The notes under the pieces were generated by a model. That model was given only the letters and a program-made list of their open reading frames with translations, was not told where the DNA came from and did not search any database. Shown piece after piece: positions 8,356 through 17,800 of a stretch of DNA of 43,848 nucleotides. Position 1 is the stretch's first letter, and each line of letters opens with the position of its first letter. The translations under genes were made by a program, and so were the position numbers. Source of the stretch: Verrucomicrobiales bacterium. GTDB lineage: Bacteria > Verrucomicrobiota > Verrucomicrobiia > Limisphaerales > UBA11320. Location: positions 1 to 43,848 of the forward strand of contig JAEUHE010000145.1 of the NCBI GenBank assembly GCA_016793885.1. The letters are read 5' to 3'.

Positions 8356-9570
8356 TTAAAGCATGTGACAAAACATCGCATCCCGAAGCTTCGGCTCAAA
8401 CCAAGTGCTCTTGGGAGGCATAATCCCTCCGGCGTCAGCGATGGTCATCAAATCAACGATGCTCGTCGGATACATGGAAAATGCACAGGAGTATTCCCCG
8501 CTGTTCACCAACTTCTCCAACTCGGCTGTCCCCCGGATGCCCCCGACAAAGTTCACTCGCTTGCTAGTGCGTGGATCCTCAATCCCGAAGAGGGGAGCCA
8601 ACACATACTTTTGCAATAGGGTCACATCCAGTTTCTCGATGGGATCCTGGGTCGCGGCAAACGATGGGCGGAAGTGCAGCGTCCGCCACCGGCCCTCCAG
8701 ATAAAGCCCCAGCTCATGCTTCCGACTGGGGCTCGCTTGAGGCGTATCGCTGATGATGAACACCGCGTCGAGCTTCTCGAGCAAACCCTTTGGACTCATT
8801 CCATTAAGGTCCTTGAGCACCCGATTGTAAGGCAGGATCTGCATCTGGTTGTGCGGGAATACCACGGCCAGGAATCCGCCGCTCTCGCCCGCGCCTTTTC
8901 TCGCCTGATAGACCCGCCCAGCAGCCGCACTGCGATGATGCCCGTCGGCAATGTAAAGAAACGGGATAGCGGCAAACGCCAGCTGCAACGTCTGAATGGT
9001 CGCGGCATCACGAATCCCCCACGAAGTATGCCGCACGCCGTCTTTCGAGGTGAAGTCAACTTCGGGCGCTTCCTGTATTTTCTTGGCAACCAGCTCATCC
9101 ACCTGCGCCGAAGCACGATAGGTGAGGAAGACCGGACCCGTTTGGGAATTAAGGGTTTCAATATGCCGGACCCGATCGTCCTCCTTATCCACCCGGGTCA
9201 ACTCGTGCTTCTTCACGATGTTGCTCAGGTACTCGTCACAGCTGGCCGCGGCAACCAAACCGATCTGGCTGTGCGACCCCATGATCTGACGGTAAAGATA
9301 GAAACTCTTCTGCGAGTCCTGAGCCAAGGATCCCTCGCGGATGAGGCGTCCCAGGTTTTCTCGGCCCTTCTCGTAAACCGCAGGCGAATAGAGATCAGTT
9401 CCCGGAGGCAGGTCGATCTCCGGCTTGCTGACGTGAAGGAAACTGAGCGGATTTCCAGCCGCCATGTCGCGGGCTTCCTCAGACGACATCACGTCGTAAG
9501 GTAGCTCGCAAATACGGGAAGCGAGTTCAGCTTTGGGTCGGAGGGCGGCGAATGGTCGTAAAGTAGCCAT
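8356..9570 (-). CDS. DUF1015 family protein
   Basis: A 404-residue DUF1015 protein of unknown biochemical role, length normal for the family. Recognisable parts are the N-terminal RPFAALRPKAELASRICELP followed by PYDVMSSEEAR, the stretch NPLSFLHVSKPEIDLP, the H-E-L-T-R-V-D-K-E-D-D-R region near residue 125 and the conserved YIADGHHRSAAAGRVY near 205-220, whose His pair looks like an active or metal site. The C-terminus contains FVGGIRGTAELEKLV. No export signal. It is first in a - strand run with the GH42 gene 64 bases downstream. Family members often sit next to serine/phosphoserine biosynthesis genes, but none is nearby here. Confidence 0.85.
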   Translation of the reverse strand: MATLRPFAALRPKAELASRICELPYDVMSSEEARDMAAGNPLSFLHVSKPEIDLPPGTDLYSPAVYEKGRENLGRLIREGSLAQDSQKSFYLYRQIMGSHSQIGLVAAASCDEYLSNIVKKHELTRVDKEDDRVRHIETLNSQTGPVFLTYRASAQVDELVAKKIQEAPEVDFTSKDGVRHTSWGIRDAATIQTLQLAFAAIPFLYIADGHHRSAAAGRVYQARKGAGESGGFLAVVFPHNQMQILPYNRVLKDLNGMSPKGLLEKLDAVFIISDTPQASPSRKHELGLYLEGRWRTLHFRPSFAATQDPIEKLDVTLLQKYVLAPLFGIEDPRTSKRVNFVGGIRGTAELEKLVNSGEYSCAFSMYPTSIVDLMTIADAGGIMPPKSTWFEPKLRDAMFCHML

Positions 9571-9692
9571 AGTCTAGAAGGCTGAGAAGATACGGTTGCA
9601 GTCGGCCAAACGCACGCGAAATTTGTTTCCTCTTGGCATCGTGACCAGACCGGGGGATGCTGAATCGCACAACGAAATCTCCGGTCCATGCT

Positions 9693-10055
9693 ATGAACTC
9701 CCCCCTCTCTCTCTTATCGACGGCATGCCTGGTAGCTCTCCTCACCGGTAGCGGCTGCAAGGAAGGTTCCAGCCCGGCAAACCCGAATTCCTCAGGGTCC
9801 AGCGGCAACCCCGTGACAGCCCCGGTGGACTACCTGGGAGCCGTCAACAATGCTCAAAAGAGCGCCAACAACACTCTGTCTCTGGTCGGCCTCAAGCAGG
9901 CCATCCAAGCCTACCAAGCTTCCGAAGGCAAGTTGCCCAACAGCCTGCAGGACCTGGTAACCGCTCAGGTGATACCTAAGCTACCCGAGGCGCCTCGAGG
10001 GATGAAGTTCAGCTACGATGCCGCGAGCGGTGACATCAAAGTGGTTCCCCAATGA
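9693..10055 (+). CDS. Small lipoprotein-like exported protein with pseudopilin-like C-terminus
   Basis: About 120 residues from ATG 9693; an in-frame ATG at 9657 would add 12 polar residues. The N-terminus is an export signal (SLLSTACLVALLTGSGC) whose Cys may be lipid-modified, although the -3 position is Gly, so the lipobox is weak. A Ser/Asn/Pro/Gly linker follows. The C-terminal part reads LVGLKQAIQAYQASEGKLP then NSLQDLVTAQVIPKLPEAPRG. This resembles the periplasmic part of GspG-type pseudopilins, in which an alpha helix precedes Y-x-x-x-x-G-x-x-P, but the N-terminal methylation motif is absent. It is divergent from the DUF1015 gene. Function unknown. Confidence 0.65.
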   Translation: MNSPLSLLSTACLVALLTGSGCKEGSSPANPNSSGSSGNPVTAPVDYLGAVNNAQKSANNTLSLVGLKQAIQAYQASEGKLPNSLQDLVTAQVIPKLPEAPRGMKFSYDAASGDIKVVPQ

Positions 10056-10063
10056 CGCAGGGA

Positions 10064-10783
10064 TCAAGGAACCTCCAGCCCCTTGGGAGGCCCTAGAACG
10101 AGCGAGGCAAGCATGGCTTGCTGAGACCCGCTGCGACTCCGTAACAATTCCACCACCGCCAAGGCCTGGGGAGTAAGAGATCTCGTCGCAACCTGAGCGG
10201 TCGGAGCATTCCGGCTGCGCGCAATCCCTTCCGCCATCTGCCGTTGGACCCCTGACCCAAACTGCGACGATTCACTGAGCAGCGCCGACGATTCGCCCAT
10301 CCGCCCAAGACTTCCAGAAACCCGATGCAATCGCTCAGCCGTTTGCTCGTTGAGCGAGGACGCTTGCTCCAGGACCAGCTTGGATTCCACCAGGGGGGGA
10401 AGCTCCCGGGCAGGCCCCTCCTCCTCGACGACCGGTGGATTAACCGCCCGGCGGACAGGGGAGGGATTGGCTCCCGAGACGGGTCTCGAGGCGGAAGCGG
10501 GAGGCGGAGGAGGAAGCACAGGTGGACGAGCTGGTTCCCGAACGGGCGGCTGACCCAACAGCCGACGTAGCTCCGCTTCCCAATCCTCCACCGCCTCCGG
10601 CTCCTCCACCGAAGGCTTGGCGGCGGGAGAAGGCAAAGATCCTCGGCTCCGCTCCTCCTCCTGTTTAGCGGCGCGCCGCTGGAGGTAGCTGCTGATAGCG
10701 GAGACAACCGCCAGGACCAGCAGAGTGATCACGCTCGACCACTCCCCAGCACCCAACATGAAAATGGAGGCCCAAGGACTCAT
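10064..10783 (-). CDS. Unrecognised single-span membrane protein downstream of floA
   Basis: About 239 residues from ATG 10783 (a TTG at 10801 is a less likely start). One membrane segment near the N-terminus (SSVITLLVLAVVSAISSYLQ), then a basic stretch, a Pro/Ala/Glu-rich disordered middle (about 45-140) and a helical C-terminus rich in Ser, Leu and Gln (SGSLGRMGESSALLSES and onwards) ending with EVP. I do not recognise the family. It follows floA by 54 bases on the same strand. In many bacteria floA is paired with an NfeD-type membrane protein, and this protein occupies that place but shows none of the NfeD OB-fold pattern. A role with the flotillin scaffold is inference from position. Confidence 0.6.
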   Translation of the reverse strand: MSPWASIFMLGAGEWSSVITLLVLAVVSAISSYLQRRAAKQEEERSRGSLPSPAAKPSVEEPEAVEDWEAELRRLLGQPPVREPARPPVLPPPPPASASRPVSGANPSPVRRAVNPPVVEEEGPARELPPLVESKLVLEQASSLNEQTAERLHRVSGSLGRMGESSALLSESSQFGSGVQRQMAEGIARSRNAPTAQVATRSLTPQALAVVELLRSRSGSQQAMLASLVLGPPKGLEVP

Positions 10784-10837
10784 TATCGGACTTGATTGCA
10801 AAACCGAGACCCGCTTCCGCGTCGTGAAGTGGCTGGC

Positions 10838-11881
10838 CTAACTGCCGGAAGTCTTGCCGCCGCTCGTGGAAGCCCCTCCGGCCAAGGTTTCTCGCATAGA
10901 CGTGTCCGCCTGCACATTGCGCATGCGATAGTAGTCCATGACACCCAGATTGCCGTTGCGGAAGGACTCCGCCATGGCCAAAGGAATCTGCGCCTCCGAT
11001 TCCACCACCCGCGCTCTGGCTTCCTGCGTCCGAGCCACCATCTCCTGCTCCAGAGCCACAGCAGCCGCCCGTCGAACCTCGGCCTGAGCCTGGGCCACCA
11101 GCTTGTTCGCCTCCGCCTGTTCAGCCTGGAGCTTGGCACCCACATTCTCACCAACATCGACATCGGCAATGTCGATCGACAAAATTTCGAAGGCCGTGTT
11201 GCTGTCGAGGGCTTTGTCGAGGACCGTCTTGGAAATCCGATCCGGGTTCTCGAGGACATCCTTGTAACTTTGGGAGGAACCAATGGTCGAAACAATCCCC
11301 TCGCCTACCCGGGCTATGATGGTCTCCTCCGTGGCACCCCCTACGAAACGATCTAAGTTGGTCCGCACCGTGACGCGAGCCTTAACCTTGACCGCAATCC
11401 CATCCTTGGCCACCGCGTCGATCGTCACCTTTCCAGAGCTCGGGTTCGGACAGTCGATCACACGCGGATTCACTGAGGTCTTCACCGCCTCCAACACCGT
11501 TTTTCCAGTGCCCTTCGTGGCCAAGTCCACCGCGCAGGCACGGTCGAAATTCAGATGAATCCCAGCCTTGCGGGCCGCAATCAGCGCCTGAACCACCATC
11601 TCAAAGTTCCCACCCGCCAAATGATGGGTGGACAGGTCGTCGGTGGTCAGCTCGATCCCCGATTTGATGGCGGTGATCCGCGCGTCGACGATCGCTCCCA
11701 CGGGAACCCGCCGCATCCGGAGATTGATCAGCTCAATAAAAGTCACCTTGGCCTGCGAGAACCAGGCCCGGATGTAGATCATACCGAAGTTCAAAACCAC
11801 CAGCGCCACCACGAACAACGCCAGCAGCAAAAACAGAAATACCAATCCACTGCCACCCACTAGTTCTGTTAGTTGTCTCAT
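10838..11881 (-). CDS. floA: Flotillin-like protein FloA
   Basis: A 347-residue flotillin-like FloA (UPF0365/YqfA), a membrane-microdomain scaffold. It has a long hydrophobic N-terminal segment ([20 protein letters not shown]), the family-typical region [20 protein letters not shown] and [17 protein letters not shown], an SPFH/PHB domain (about 60-230) with [20 protein letters not shown], and a C-terminal Ala/Glu/Gln coiled coil ([19 protein letters not shown]). The tail ends in a Gly/Ser-rich stretch. Length matches the family (about 330). A Shine-Dalgarno-like AAGG lies six bases before ATG 11881. An unknown membrane protein follows in the same unit. The identification is secure. Confidence 0.95.
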   Translation of the reverse strand: MRQLTELVGGSGLVFLFLLLALFVVALVVLNFGMIYIRAWFSQAKVTFIELINLRMRRVPVGAIVDARITAIKSGIELTTDDLSTHHLAGGNFEMVVQALIAARKAGIHLNFDRACAVDLATKGTGKTVLEAVKTSVNPRVIDCPNPSSGKVTIDAVAKDGIAVKVKARVTVRTNLDRFVGGATEETIIARVGEGIVSTIGSSQSYKDVLENPDRISKTVLDKALDSNTAFEILSIDIADVDVGENVGAKLQAEQAEANKLVAQAQAEVRRAAAVALEQEMVARTQEARARVVESEAQIPLAMAESFRNGNLGVMDYYRMRNVQADTSMRETLAGGASTSGGKTSGS

Positions 11882-11931
11882 AAATAGCCTTATTTAAATC
11901 AGCTAAGCCTCCGGCCGAAGCAGACGCTGTT

Positions 11932-11957
11932 GGCGGCAAAGTAGGGAGCCTTGGGCG
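11932..11957. repeat. Diverged copy of a dispersed intergenic repeat
   Basis: The stretch GGCGGCAAAGTAGGGAGCC plus TTGGG resembles the core GGCGGCGAAGTAGGGTGCC of two better copies at 32308-32340 and 39804-39838. It lies in the 182-base gap between mogA and floA, which otherwise shows only a small AT-rich palindrome near the floA start. Confidence 0.5.
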
Positions 11958-12063
11958 AGAGCGCAAGGGGCGAGGGGCGATTTATTGGAGTTCGATGAAG
12001 TCTCAGGGCAAAACCGCTGGATTAATCCAACCCTTTGAGCAAGCGTCGGATACCGACCACATC

Positions 12064-12546
12064 TCAGCAGCTGGTCGGCACCTCTTGCAGCACCTCGACA
12101 CAATGCGGGATCGCCTTAACCACAAAACTGAGACATTCCACCGCACCCGTGGGCTTGCCCGGAAGACAAATCACCAGGGACTTCTCCACGACGGCCGCCA
12201 GATTGCGGGACAGGATGGCGTTATGGGTGATTTTCATCGATTCGGCGCGCATGACTTCTCCAAATCCGGGGAGTTCGCGAATGGCGATCTCTCGAACCGC
12301 TTCCGGAGTGACATCGCGAAGGGCAACTCCCGTGCCTCCAGTGGTGAGCACCAATCCGCAGCCTCGATGAATCTGTTCCCGAATCGCCCGCTGAATCTCA
12401 CGACGCTCATCGGGAACCAACGCCTCCGCCAGCACCTGCCAACCGTAAGCCAAGGCCGCTTGCTTCAACGCCGGACCGCCCAGGTCGTCGTAGAGACCCT
12501 GCGATGCCCGGTCCGAAATGGTGATAATGCCGACTTGAATCTGCAT
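12064..12546 (-). CDS. mog: Molybdopterin adenylyltransferase-like protein (MogA/MoaB family)
   Basis: About 160 residues from ATG 12546 (MQIQVGIITISDRASQG); upstream in-frame ATGs would run into the divergent gene. It belongs to the MogA/MoaB fold, which adenylates molybdopterin before Mo insertion. Visible are the N-terminal strand with ISDR, the substrate loop LVLTTGGTGVALRDVTPEA, the helix with FGEVMR and the late motif LVICLPGKPTGAVE, matching the family consensus TTGGTG and LPG(N/K)P. The length fits MoaB/Mog (160-195). No other molybdenum cofactor genes are near, so this is a stand-alone gene. MoaB, whose role is less certain, is an equally possible name. Confidence 0.85.
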   Translation of the reverse strand: MQIQVGIITISDRASQGLYDDLGGPALKQAALAYGWQVLAEALVPDERREIQRAIREQIHRGCGLVLTTGGTGVALRDVTPEAVREIAIRELPGFGEVMRAESMKITHNAILSRNLAAVVEKSLVICLPGKPTGAVECLSFVVKAIPHCVEVLQEVPTSC

Positions 12547-12599
12547 GCCGCCAAGTATTGGCGATTGCATCGTGACGGGCAAGCAGCTAAGGCGAAAGG

Positions 12600-14723
12600 A
12601 TGCAAACAGGCTTGGGCAACTGCTCAAAAAATCCATTCAACGCATCCCCAGGACTGAGTGGCAGTTGGGCAGGCCTATGGCTTCTACTCGCATCGCTAGC
12701 GAGCGCTTACTCCGCCGACTCGACCAATGCCTACCTCGCATTCGTGAGAGCACGCGCGGCAGAATTACACGCCTCGCACCCGGCTGCTGCAACGCTGGCG
12801 GACTGGAAGCAGAAAGCTCCCCTCCTTCGCGAGCAAATCCAAGCGTCGTGGGGGAAGGTTTCCTCGGCACCAGCAGGTCTGAACCCGCGAATTTTAGGGG
12901 TCATCCAGCGGGAGGGCTATCGAATCGAGCGACTGGTGTTCCAAACTTTACCAGGAATGTGGATGACCGCAAACGCGTACGTTCCCGACCGCCCAGGCCG
13001 CTCGCCTGCTCTGCTGGCCGTTCATGGGCACTGGGCGGGGGCTAAACAAGATCCAGTGGTTCAGGCGCGCTGCATCGGTCCGGCTAAACTGGGGTACTTC
13101 GTCCTCGCAGTCGACGCCTTCGGAGCCGGTGAACGTGGCGTCGGCAAGGCATTGGGCGAATATCACGGGGACATGACCGCTGCCACACTCCTCCCCTCCG
13201 GGCTCACGCTGGCGGGCATCCAGGTGTTCGAAAATAGCCGCGCGGTCGATTATCTTTGCAACCGACCCGAGGTAGACCGTCAACGCATCGCTATCACGGG
13301 AGCGAGCGGCGGAGGGAACCAGACCATGTACGCCGGAGCGTGGGATGCCCGCTTCGATGCCGTGATCCCAGTCTGCTCCGTCGGAAACTACCAGGCCTAT
13401 CTCGGAGCAGCCTGCTGCCTGTGCGAGGTGATCCCCGGCGCCCTCAACTACACCGAAGAGGGGGGGATCCTCGCTCTCACCGCGCCGCGCGCTCTCCTGG
13501 TGATGAGTGCAAGTCGCGATGCCAGGCAGTTCTCGGCACCCGAAGCCGCCCAGTCCATCGCCCAAGCAGCACTCTCCTATCAGTGGTACAATCTACCTTC
13601 GCACCTCGCCCACGCCGTTTTTGAGTCGGGCCATGATTACAGCCAGCCGATGCGTGAGCGACTCTATGGGTGGCTTGCCAAGCACCTCAGGCAGGCCCGC
13701 TCGGAGGAGCCGATCTCGGAGCCTGACTTCCAGACCGAGCCCCCCGAGTCCCTTCGCTGCTTCCCCGGGACAACCCGGCCAGACGACTGGATCACATTAC
13801 CCCAATTCGCCGCTCGAGAGGCAAACCGGGTGCTCCAGTCGAGGAAGTGGCCCGCCACGCTTCGCGAATGGAAGTCACGGCAGTCTGATCTCGTAGATCA
13901 GTTGCAAACAGCCATCGCCCTGCCCTCAAGTCGCCCGCGACCGCACGCTGTGGAGATCAGGACCCGGACCAACGACACAAACCTCGAGATCCTTTTCAGC
14001 CCAGAGCCAGGCATTCGGCTCAAGGCGCTCTATCATCCAGGAAGCCGCCTGGACCGCACCGCCGTCGTGCTGGATCTCGAAGGCACGGCGAAAGCCGAGC
14101 AACGCCCTCTGCCCCAGCGGCTCAAGGCCGCTGGGTGGAGTGTGACGACACTGGATCTGCGCGCCACCGGAGATCTCGCCTGGCCGGGAGACAAAATCGG
14201 ACGTGCCCCTGATCATACCACGGCCGAATGGGGATTGTGGATCGGGCGCCCATTGCTGGGTCAATGGACAGCGGATGTTCTGTCGCTCTTGGATGTGTTA
14301 GGACAAGTCGAATCGCGAAAACCAACCCAGATCGGGCTCGTCGGATTTGGCCCAGCCGGTCTGGTCGCCTATTCGGTCGCCGCTCTGGATCATCGCGTCG
14401 GAGCGGTGATGACCGAAGGCACACTCGCAAGCTACGTGTCCAACCTCCCCTACGAGAACCAACGTCTCGGGACGATCGTGCCCGGAATTCTCCGCACGAC
14501 GGGTGATATCCCGCATCTCATCGCTCTCCTCGCTCCTCGTCCGGTGTGGATCGATTCGCCCGTGAACGGAACGGGTCAACCACTAACGCCTGAAGATCAA
14601 GCTAAGGTCCTCAGCCCTTCCGCCCTGGCCTGGACCTGGTTTGGGCAGGATCGATCGTTCAAGCAGAAGGCGGCCCTATCCGATGAGGAACGAGTCGAGT
14701 TTCTGGAACGGTCCATGCGTTAG
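12600..14723 (+). CDS. Exported tandem alpha/beta hydrolase (acetyl xylan esterase-like)
   Basis: A 707-residue protein. The N-terminus has an export signal (WAGLWLLLASLASAYSA) with a possible cut near residue 39. Domain 1 (about 90-370) is an alpha/beta hydrolase with oxyanion loop LLAVHGHWAG, nucleophile elbow GASGGG (Ser236), an Asp in SASRDARQFS near 307 and a His in FESGHDYSQP near 346, together a plausible Ser-Asp-His triad. Domain 2 (about 400-700) repeats the fold (VVLDLEGTAK, then VTTLDLRATGDL), but its elbow reads VGFGPAGLVAY, without the nucleophile Ser. Similar two-domain proteins occur in Verrucomicrobia and Planctomycetes and act on plant polysaccharide esters or remain uncharacterised. 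It is divergent from mog with a 53-base gap. Substrate unknown. Confidence 0.82.
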   Translation: MQTGLGNCSKNPFNASPGLSGSWAGLWLLLASLASAYSADSTNAYLAFVRARAAELHASHPAAATLADWKQKAPLLREQIQASWGKVSSAPAGLNPRILGVIQREGYRIERLVFQTLPGMWMTANAYVPDRPGRSPALLAVHGHWAGAKQDPVVQARCIGPAKLGYFVLAVDAFGAGERGVGKALGEYHGDMTAATLLPSGLTLAGIQVFENSRAVDYLCNRPEVDRQRIAITGASGGGNQTMYAGAWDARFDAVIPVCSVGNYQAYLGAACCLCEVIPGALNYTEEGGILALTAPRALLVMSASRDARQFSAPEAAQSIAQAALSYQWYNLPSHLAHAVFESGHDYSQPMRERLYGWLAKHLRQARSEEPISEPDFQTEPPESLRCFPGTTRPDDWITLPQFAAREANRVLQSRKWPATLREWKSRQSDLVDQLQTAIALPSSRPRPHAVEIRTRTNDTNLEILFSPEPGIRLKALYHPGSRLDRTAVVLDLEGTAKAEQRPLPQRLKAAGWSVTTLDLRATGDLAWPGDKIGRAPDHTTAEWGLWIGRPLLGQWTADVLSLLDVLGQVESRKPTQIGLVGFGPAGLVAYSVAALDHRVGAVMTEGTLASYVSNLPYENQRLGTIVPGILRTTGDIPHLIALLAPRPVWIDSPVNGTGQPLTPEDQAKVLSPSALAWTWFGQDRSFKQKAALSDEERVEFLERSMR

Positions 14724-14833
14724 TTTCGGCACTCGCTACGGTCTTCTCGAAGGTGGCTCGTCATTCCTCGGAAAAGATTCGGTAATCCTTACCCCGCGTT
14801 CCTGAGTCAAGTGGTGAGCTGAGTGCTCAAGCC

Positions 14834-17800
14834 ATGAAACCACACCACTTGCAATCCATCACCCAACCCAACCCTTGCGGGACAACTTCCGCTCAACGAC
14901 TGCGCCGCCTAGGAAGACTGGGTCTCCTAGGGTGCCTGCTGACGCTGGATACTCTCCTGGCTCGGGCAGCACAGCCCTCCCTGGTTGCCGAGGAACCCGC
15001 GCTCCGAACCATCGACACCGTTGAGCTGTTCCGTAACGGACTATACTGGTGGACCTCGAGTTCATGCACGGAAACGCTCAACCAGGGTGGCGCCTCACAG
15101 ATCGCTTACACAGATCCGCGACTGCTTTCCAGCGCGGCCTCTTTGTATCATTCAGGAGCCGGCTCTTCAGGCGGCTTCAAACCAGGCGATCTTTTTGAAC
15201 CCGGAATCAGCCTCTCCGAGAGCCGACCAAGCCTCCTTCGCGGCACCGTCCTTCCGGATTGTGGCTATGGAGGTTACTTCGTTCGGGACGACGAAGCGTT
15301 CTACTACACCAAGAACCGAACGCTCTATCGGAAATCGCTGACTGCCTCCGCTTTCGCTGCCGGCGAACCGATCACTGTTCAGGGCCGATTCTTTCCTGTT
15401 CCAGTGACCGCGGATGGAGTGCTCTTTGCCACCGACAGCGAACTCTGGTCTTACGTGTTCGATATCCCGGGCAACACGCTCACCGTTTTCCGTACCCGGA
15501 AAAAGGGCCTTAGCAGCAGATTCGAGGACGTGCTGACCATCCCCGGTCTCAGCATGAAAAAATTTGCCTTGGTGGACGTGGTGGGCACGAATGGAAACCC
15601 ACTAACCTCAGAGCTCGTGTTCCTCACCATGGACGGAAGGCTCTACCGCTCTCCTTTGTCAGGATCCCCCCAGTTGATCCGCACCGGGGTCAGCGACTTC
15701 GCCGTGCGCAACGAACGCTACTCCGTGCGAATTCCAGCTGGCATCGACCAGTTTCGCCAGGGAACGATGCTCTACTTTGCTCTCGGCAACCTGATCACCT
15801 TCCAAGGGGCGAGCCAGCTCATCGGGTTGGACCTGACACCAGGCGGACGTCGCGAATTCGTCGAGTTCAATGCCGGATCCAACTACAAGATCACGTCGGT
15901 AGCCGTCGATGGAAACCGGATCTTTTTTACCCGCACCCCGGCGGGTCCACTGGCCAATTCCGAGCTTCTTAGCCGCAACGCGCCCGCCCGGCCAACCCTC
16001 TTCAACCCCGGGGATCCGGATTTCCTCAGCATCGGGTTCAACCGGGAATTCCGCAGCCTGCGTTCCAGTGGACGCCTTCTCTACTTCGCACACGCCAACA
16101 CCGTTCAGAGTCTTCCGTCGGACGCTCCACCCATTCGCATCGACTTCGAAGCCTATGGGGTAGAAGTCACCCAAGGCATTCAAAACCTCAACAACACGGT
16201 GAACCTGGTCGCAGCCAAACCCGCAGTGGTGCGCGGCTATGCTCGAATAGCGGTTAACAATACCCGACTGTCGGGGTTCGATGTTCCAGCACAGCTGCGG
16301 GTTCAGCGCATCCTCAAGGTCTTCGGCCAGGAGGTGGTTCTCGATGTCGACGGCTCTCCTTTCCTGCCGATCCAATCCCCCGCGGTCGTTTCCACTCCCT
16401 CCCTCACCGGCGTCCGCACCAACCTGGCGGCGACCTATCTTTTCCAGATCCCCGCCGAAGTCATTACCGAAGGAAAACTCCGCTGTGAATTTGTGCTGAA
16501 TCAGGGACGCTCCGTTCCCGAGACCGGCGACAACCCGCTCGCAAACAACTCGTCCTTCGCCACTCTGGACATCAAGCCCACCCTGGCGCCGGTGCTGGTC
16601 TTCGCCCCCATGATGTTCGGTGGATCTGCGTTCAACCTACGCGCTCCCGGCTCCCAATTCTGGGAGATCATTGGACGAGCCCAATCGATGCTCCCCGTCG
16701 CCGGCTTCCGGGTATTCACTCGAAACTCCGTGGTTTTCAAACCCGTGGTGACCATCACGGGGATCAAAGCGCGATCGTTCGATCTTCCTGACAACCAGGA
16801 CGCCGCGCTCAATTGGCTGGCGATCTCCCGATTCTTCGATGACACCCCCCTCAACTCTCATTACGTCGGCATGTTTCCCCATGGCGTCAGCGGATTCAAC
16901 GGGCTGGGATACAACCCCGGACACTCACTGATCATTCGCATGGGAACCGAAGCAGGCGGCGGCGCCGCCTGGAACGCACCCGTTGGCGGAAGAACGCTGG
17001 CTCACGAGCTAAGCCACAATTTCGCCTTCAACCATATTCCATCCGATATGACCTGCGGCACCCAGGTTCCCGACGGCCCGTATGACAATCTGCCCAATGG
17101 AGCGTCGTCGTGCACCATGGGTGCCACCGACCTGGAAGACGCCGCCACGTCCATCGGGTTCGATCCTCTTTCCTGGAATCTCGTCCTGCCTGGATCGAAC
17201 GGGGATCTCATGTCCTACGCGCGCACCCGGTGGAACTCCGAGTACAACTGGAACCGCATGCTCACCCTGCTCAACCTCGGCTACCAGGCCTCGATCCAGC
17301 CCCCGCCTCCCTTGGTCAACCGCGGGTCTCTGCAAGGAAATGAGGACGAGCCTCTCCTGATCGTTCACGCGCTCTTGAGTCCCGGCGGGGCGGCGGGCAG
17401 CTTCTTCCCCGCAACCACCACTACCGCGAGCCAGCTCAGCCCTCGAACACTCGCCGAACTGACGGACGTTTTACCAAACTTGCCACCCGACTTTGCGATT
17501 CGACTCCATCTGGTTGACGCCCTCGGCAACATCCTCGTGGATCAACCTGCGCCACCCCAAGCTCTGTCCGATGGCGATTCGGTCAGCTCACTGATACACC
17601 GAGCCCTCCCCCTCCCTCCCGAAGCTGCCGCTCTGCGCCTGGTCAATCAGGGAGGGACGTTGACGGAGGTCCTGATCAGCGCCCACACCCCCACCTTGCA
17701 GCTCAACCCGGTGACCTTGGGCGATGGAACCATGCAGGTGAGCTGGACGGGATCGGACGAGGACGGCGATAACCTCTTCTTCACCATTCAATACAGCTCC

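Noticed and set aside
12547..12636. N-terminal extension of the mog gene to 12636
   Set aside because: It would overlap the start of the divergent hydrolase gene and adds residues not seen in the family; ATG 12546 begins the first strand directly.
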